Of a DNA stretch of 18,572 bases, positions 15,027 through 18,572 are shown one piece after another. The notes below the pieces were generated by a model. The model saw only the letters and a list, made by a program, of their open reading frames with translations, had not been told where the DNA came from and did no database searches. Both the position numbers and the translations under genes were made by a program. How positions within the stretch are numbered: the stretch's first letter is position 1; every line of letters starts with the position of its first letter. Source of the stretch: Actinomycetota bacterium (GTDB lineage Bacteria > Actinomycetota > Humimicrobiia > Humimicrobiales > Humimicrobiaceae); the NCBI GenBank assembly GCA_023488645.1, contig JAMDDL010000068.1:1-18572 (forward strand), read 5' to 3'.

Positions 15027-15947
15027 TTAATATTTTTTAAAATTATCCATGTAAATTTTTCTAAAACTTGAAAAGTCAACTACTTCAAATCCATTTTTTT
15101 GAATCATCTTAATAAAATTATCAAATTCTTTTACTTGGGCTTCACCTGTATTTTTATAAAGAAATTCATCATAGTATAAAGTGCCTTCTGCATATTTTAT
15201 GCTTTTAGGCATCTTATAAAACTCCCATGGATGTAGATAAAAAGTTAGGGCGGAAATTCCAAATTCCTTTTGTTGCCTATCAACTATCGGTTGCATATTC
15301 TCAAAAACAAATTTTGCGCCATGTGTTCTAAGTCTTGGCCATGAATCAAGTCTTTTTGCAAATGTATTATCATCTGCATTTTCCATATCAAAGCAAAAAC
15401 ATGGAAGCTCAAGAATATTTGATTTTCCTTCTTCTTCCCAGTTTGTTTTTGAAGCAAAATATGGGAAATTCTTATCCCCTCTGTTAAATTGAAGGTATGA
15501 AGAATCCTGCTCAAAACCCAGTTTTTCCAGAACTTCAATAAGTTTGTTACTTCCAAATCCCCTGGGTGATCTGAAAGATTTAGGATTTTTACAAGTAACT
15601 TTCTTTACTATTTCAACATTTAACTTTAACCTGTGCTCAAGCTCTTCGTTCAAAATTCTTGAGATTGATGAACTTATAAAATTAACTTCCCCTAGGTCTT
15701 CATGAAAAAGGCTGTGACAGCCAATCTCATAACCCTTATTGTCTACAAATCTCAACATATTTTCATTTTTCAGAGCACAATCTCCGGTCCATAAAAAAGT
15801 TGCCTTAACCGAATTCTTTTCCAGAATATCAACTATTCCTAATGTACCATGCTGAATTCCTTCATAATTAACAGAAGTACTTCCAATATCAGGTTCCATG
15901 TCAAAGCCAAACATTATATATTTTTTATTTGTCGATTTGCTGTTCAT
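15027..15947 (-). CDS. Polysaccharide-deacetylase-fold protein, copy 2
   Basis: From ATG 15947 (GGAGGA at 15951-15956 on the minus strand) the protein is 306 residues; a longer reading from 16001 would overlap the upstream gene more and has no family support. It shows a NodB-like carbohydrate esterase 4 fold: motif 1 FGFDMEPDIGS (Asp16, Asp20), KATFLWTGD, motif 2 GCHSLFHED (His78, His82), motif 3 FRSPRGFG and a distal YLHPWEF. The HPWEF ending resembles PuuE/HpPgdA and DUF3473-like deacetylases, so the substrate may be a small amide or ureide as well as a glycan. No signal peptide is present, arguing for cytoplasmic action. It overlaps the upstream paralog by 23 bp (translational coupling). 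Confidence 0.88.
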   Translation of the reverse strand: MNSKSTNKKYIMFGFDMEPDIGSTSVNYEGIQHGTLGIVDILEKNSVKATFLWTGDCALKNENMLRFVDNKGYEIGCHSLFHEDLGEVNFISSSISRILNEELEHRLKLNVEIVKKVTCKNPKSFRSPRGFGSNKLIEVLEKLGFEQDSSYLQFNRGDKNFPYFASKTNWEEEGKSNILELPCFCFDMENADDNTFAKRLDSWPRLRTHGAKFVFENMQPIVDRQQKEFGISALTFYLHPWEFYKMPKSIKYAEGTLYYDEFLYKNTGEAQVKEFDNFIKMIQKNGFEVVDFSSFRKIYMDNFKKY

Positions 15948-16833
15948 AATTCCTCCAGATTTCATAGAACTCACCACATGATGAAAATTTAAACCCATCA
16001 TTAAGACACAAATCTATATATCTATCAAAAGCCTTAACCATAAAATCCCCACAGTTTTTTGATAATTCTGGTTTAAATATAAATGTTCCCTCATCATATT
16101 CAAATTTTTCAGGCATTTTTTCAAATTCCCACGGATGTAGATAAAATAATAAGACGCAAATATCCGAAAACTTGCTTTGTTTTTTTAAAACATGCTTTTG
16201 ATTTTTAAAGACAAAATCTGCACCTAGCAGCCTAAGTAAAGGCCACTGATCATTCTTGCAAAAATACTTGCTATAATCATTTTTATCATCAAGAAATGCA
16301 AAGTTAGGAATTTCAAGAATATTCATTTTACCTTTTTCAAGCCAGTTATCTTCCGAAGGATGATAAGGTAATATCTGCTTTTTATGGGCAGCAACTGAAT
16401 ATGAAGCATCTATTCTAAATCCCAATTTTTCTAAAATCTTTATCTGGCCATGTCCCTGCCATAATCTCGGAGCTCTAAAAGTTGTCGGTTCCTTTTCCGA
16501 AAGTTTTTTAACTATTCTTATGTTTTCAATTAATCTTGCTTCCATTTCCGATTCAAGTATAGGACTGTCATTTGGCATATTAAACCCCACATCACCTACT
16601 GTTTCGTGTTTTAAACTATGGCAGCCAACCTCAAATCCTTCTTCGGCAACCTCTACTACTTTCTCGGGATTATTTAATGCGGTATCACCTGTAAATAAAA
16701 AGGTGGCGGTAATATCATACTTATTTAGTATTGAGATAATCTTCATGGTACCATATTTCACTCCATTGTAAGTCTTTAAGTAGCTACCAATATCTGTTTC
16801 CATATCAAACCCGAAAATTACATATTTTTCCAT
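15925..16833 (-). CDS. Polysaccharide-deacetylase-fold protein, copy 1
   Basis: From ATG 16833 the protein is 302 residues. AGAGG sits 6 nt upstream, and this start aligns with its downstream paralog, whereas the reading from 16857 adds eight residues. Motifs: FGFDMETDIGS (Asp10, Asp14), TATFLFTGDTAL, GCHSLKHET (His72, His76), FRAPRLW and FYLHPWEF. It aligns with the neighbour along its whole length with the same motif spacing, a clear tandem duplication with substantial divergence. No signal peptide, so a cytoplasmic small-molecule or oligosaccharide deacetylase or amidohydrolase is inferred. The gene's 3' end runs into the start of the second copy. The two copies may act as a heteromer. Confidence 0.88.
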   Translation of the reverse strand: MEKYVIFGFDMETDIGSYLKTYNGVKYGTMKIISILNKYDITATFLFTGDTALNNPEKVVEVAEEGFEVGCHSLKHETVGDVGFNMPNDSPILESEMEARLIENIRIVKKLSEKEPTTFRAPRLWQGHGQIKILEKLGFRIDASYSVAAHKKQILPYHPSEDNWLEKGKMNILEIPNFAFLDDKNDYSKYFCKNDQWPLLRLLGADFVFKNQKHVLKKQSKFSDICVLLFYLHPWEFEKMPEKFEYDEGTFIFKPELSKNCGDFMVKAFDRYIDLCLNDGFKFSSCGEFYEIWRNYEQQIDK

Positions 16834-16917
16834 ACCAGCCTCTTTTAATAAAAGCATTAAATTTATTTTCTAAAAACCCTATATAAAAACAACTATTAAA
16901 ATTGGGATAATTAATAC

Positions 16918-16958
16918 TTTGAAAAATTTAAATATTTATTTAAAAATAATTTTTCAAA
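16918..16958. repeat. 11-bp perfect inverted repeat between M24-like and deacetylase genes
   Basis: TTTGAAAAATT (16918-16928) is exactly complementary to AATTTTTCAAA (16948-16958), with a 19-nt loop. It lies 30 bp past the M24-like stop, on the minus strand before deacetylase copy 1. The stem is nearly all A/T, so it is a weak attenuator or terminator candidate or a palindromic operator. Confidence 0.5.
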
Positions 16959-16988
16959 TTTTAATAAATTATTTTATTTATTTTAATT

Positions 16989-18149
16989 TTAAAATCCGAA
17001 AAGCTTTTCCATATAAACAGAAAAAGGAACCGTTCCATTTTTTGTAATCCTGTAACCTGTTTCGACTCTTATTCCTGGAATTTCTTTATGTCCGAAAAGT
17101 GCAATATCTATGCATATTATCTGATTTTCCTGAATGATATCATCACTTCCGGGTCCGAAAAATGGCCTTTCAAACTCACACAAGCCTGCGCTATGGACAA
17201 AAGGCATTATCATATATTTTTCATATCCCCTGCCAAGCAAATATTTCCTGGGAATTGAATCAATTTCTTTACCAGACAAACCAGGTTTAAGAGCTTCTTT
17301 TGTCAAATAAAGGGCTTCACAAACACTTTTTATAAACTCATCTTGTTGTTTATTTGGTTTCCCTCCTACAACAACAGGATAACAGGCAGTTGCATTATAG
17401 CCATTAAATCTTGGCGAAAATCCTGTTAAAACAATTTCTCCATTTTTAAATATTCTATTGCTTGATGGAGTAACTATACCAATTGATCTTTCAGCAGTTC
17501 CCACAATTGTTCTATAGCCATATCCTTCTGCACCCATTTTTCTACCAATGTATTCTGCCTCTGCAGCAGCTTCATATTCTTTTTTGCCTTCAACAATTGA
17601 TTCCTTTAGTTTTTTGAAACCTGCATCAGCTATTTCATATGCTTTAGCAGTCATTTCAATTTCCCATTCAGACTTGACATACCTGAAAATTTCAAATTCT
17701 TTTGTAACGTCAATAATTTCAGGGTCTTCCAACTCTGAGATGAGCTGATTGTAAATTTGGAGCGGCAGAGATTGAATGCCAACAAGGCCTATTTTTTTTA
17801 TCTTTCTTCCTCTGAAATATTTTTTTGAAATCTGGTTGAAACTTAAAATTTCGGCTCCCGGATATTCTTCTTCAGGCACCATGAATACAAGGCTTGATTC
17901 TGTTATCTTAATTTTGGACTCCATCTTTGCATAAGGCTGCGCTTCAGGGCCTCCTATCAAAAACGGGTAGCAGTAGTTAGAAACTATAACTGCACCCCTT
18001 TCAACAGTCGGGCACCATCCAGTAAGATATCTACCATTCATAACATTGTATTCATCGAAATAAACAAAAATAAAATCCAGTTTCTTATCTGCAGCAAGTT
18101 TTTTTACCTTATCAATTCTTATTTTATATTCGTTATCAGGCAGTGACAT
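16989..18149 (-). CDS. M24 (pita-bread-fold) family protein lacking part of the metal site; creatinase-like
   Basis: The 386-residue protein has an N-terminal creatinase/prolidase-type domain (about 1-150) and a C-terminal pita-bread domain. Metallopeptidases of this family need D, D, H, E, E. By eye alignment the first Asp is Gly243 (VLTGFSPRFNGY) and the second is Thr254 (GYNATACYP); His319 (FVHSAGL) is kept, the first Glu is Asp348 (CIDIALFG), and Glu363 (RVETGY) is kept. It is thus unlikely to be an aminopeptidase. Metal-free enzymes of this fold, such as creatinase, are known, so hydrolysis of a small C-N bond is possible. The EFERP segment matches the usual HE.P region. A strong AAGGAAAGGAA precedes the ATG; no signal peptide. 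It follows the RhaM-like gene by 57 bp. Confidence 0.85.
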   Translation of the reverse strand: MSLPDNEYKIRIDKVKKLAADKKLDFIFVYFDEYNVMNGRYLTGWCPTVERGAVIVSNYCYPFLIGGPEAQPYAKMESKIKITESSLVFMVPEEEYPGAEILSFNQISKKYFRGRKIKKIGLVGIQSLPLQIYNQLISELEDPEIIDVTKEFEIFRYVKSEWEIEMTAKAYEIADAGFKKLKESIVEGKKEYEAAAEAEYIGRKMGAEGYGYRTIVGTAERSIGIVTPSSNRIFKNGEIVLTGFSPRFNGYNATACYPVVVGGKPNKQQDEFIKSVCEALYLTKEALKPGLSGKEIDSIPRKYLLGRGYEKYMIMPFVHSAGLCEFERPFFGPGSDDIIQENQIICIDIALFGHKEIPGIRVETGYRITKNGTVPFSVYMEKLFGF

Positions 18150-18206
18150 TTCCTTTCCTTTCTTTAAAAATATTTTGATAAAAAGTTTAAATCTTTTGTT
18201 TTAAAA

Positions 18207-18557
18207 TCAAAATTTTAAAGTGCCATTATCATCAAATTTGTCCAGTCTCCAAACAGGTTCAATATCAATTAAAACATCCTTGGTGTGGAAAAAATCTTCA
18301 TCATTTATGAGCATCATTCTTACTTTTGCCGTCCATTTCTTAAAAATTTCCATGGATGAAAGTTTGGAGCTTGAATTTTTAAAATTTTCACATTTCATGA
18401 CAACAATGACCAAGTTATCAAGAATAAAAATATATTCTTCAATAAAACCTGATTCCCTAAGAGCTTTTACCAGTCCAGGCCAAGTATTATTATGTAATTC
18501 TATATAATCTTTAATATTTTCAGTTTTTAATTTCATCATTTCACATATAACTTCCAT
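18207..18557 (-). CDS. L-rhamnose mutarotase-like protein (RhaM/DUF718 family)
   Basis: From ATG 18557 the protein is 116 residues; an upstream TTG at 18560 would add one residue. GGGGAGG at 18564-18570 (minus strand) is a strong ribosome site. The family core Y18-x3-H22-N-x2-W26-P27 falls at the same numbering as the catalytic Tyr18/His22 of E. coli RhaM, and FIEEYIFILDNLVIVVM matches the central strands. Where E. coli has Trp-Trp (QRWWKYM) this protein has KKWTAKV, so one aromatic is missing. RhaM interconverts sugar anomers; the substrate here need not be rhamnose, since no rhamnose isomerase, kinase or aldolase lies in the window. It is the first visible gene of the minus-strand catabolic cluster. 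Confidence 0.85.
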   Translation of the reverse strand: MEVICEMMKLKTENIKDYIELHNNTWPGLVKALRESGFIEEYIFILDNLVIVVMKCENFKNSSSKLSSMEIFKKWTAKVRMMLINDEDFFHTKDVLIDIEPVWRLDKFDDNGTLKF

Positions 18558-18572
18558 CAAAAACCTCCCCCT

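Noticed and set aside
15948..16001. Longer start of deacetylase copy 2 at 16001
   Set aside because: GGAGGA directly before ATG 15947 and alignment with the paralog favour the shorter form.
1..18572. CRISPR arrays, tRNA or rRNA genes, transposases, phage genes
   Set aside because: None was recognised on either strand; no regular repeat arrays, cloverleaf-type sequences or transposase motifs were seen.

Overview
The window comes from an A+T-rich genome (roughly 30% G+C by eye) of what looks like a strict anaerobe. The signs are a ferrous-iron (Feo) operon with a flavodiiron protein, a DUF362/ferredoxin protein, an iron-sulfur flavoprotein-like gene, and several uroporphyrinogen-decarboxylase (UroD)-like enzymes of the kind multiplied in Atribacterota, Thermotogae, Clostridia and similar groups. 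The sequence does not settle the taxon. Start signals are mixed: some genes have strong GGAGG-type sites (slipin, FprA, M24-like, RhaM-like), others almost none (FeoA, FecCD permease).

Left region (1-3960): a truncated flavodoxin-like gene on the minus strand diverges from an alpha/beta hydrolase gene whose predicted -10 box lies inside a perfect palindrome. The hydrolase converges on a DUF362 protein with a C-terminal 2x[4Fe-4S] ferredoxin domain. Next, on the plus strand, is a slipin (stomatin/SPFH protein) with no NfeD partner nearby.

Metal region (3961-11221): a BtuCD/FecCD-type ABC importer pair (minus strand) lacks an adjacent binding protein, and its ATPase carries an extra C-terminal glycine-rich domain of about 150 residues. 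It diverges from a plus-strand operon feoA-feoB-(FeoB-associated Cys-rich protein)-DtxR-type regulator-flavodiiron protein. The 378-bp divergent spacer holds a 20-bp perfect hairpin, an imperfect palindrome in front of the permease, and a promoter overlapped by a DtxR/IdeR-box-like sequence. The likely logic is iron sensing by the encoded DtxR-type regulator, Fe2+ import by FeoAB, and O2/NO detoxification by the flavodiiron protein.

Right region (11222-18572): a minus-strand cluster of seven genes, read from high to low coordinates: L-rhamnose-mutarotase-like protein, M24-fold protein that has lost metal ligands, two tandemly duplicated polysaccharide-deacetylase-fold proteins (overlapping by 23 bp), and three divergent UroD/MtaA-like proteins in which the Zn-site motif decays from H-x-C to H-x-D to D-x-D. 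It looks like a small-molecule catabolic cluster of unknown substrate and is the best candidate here for an undescribed pathway. A sequence close to the feo promoter motif recurs upstream of one UroD-like gene.
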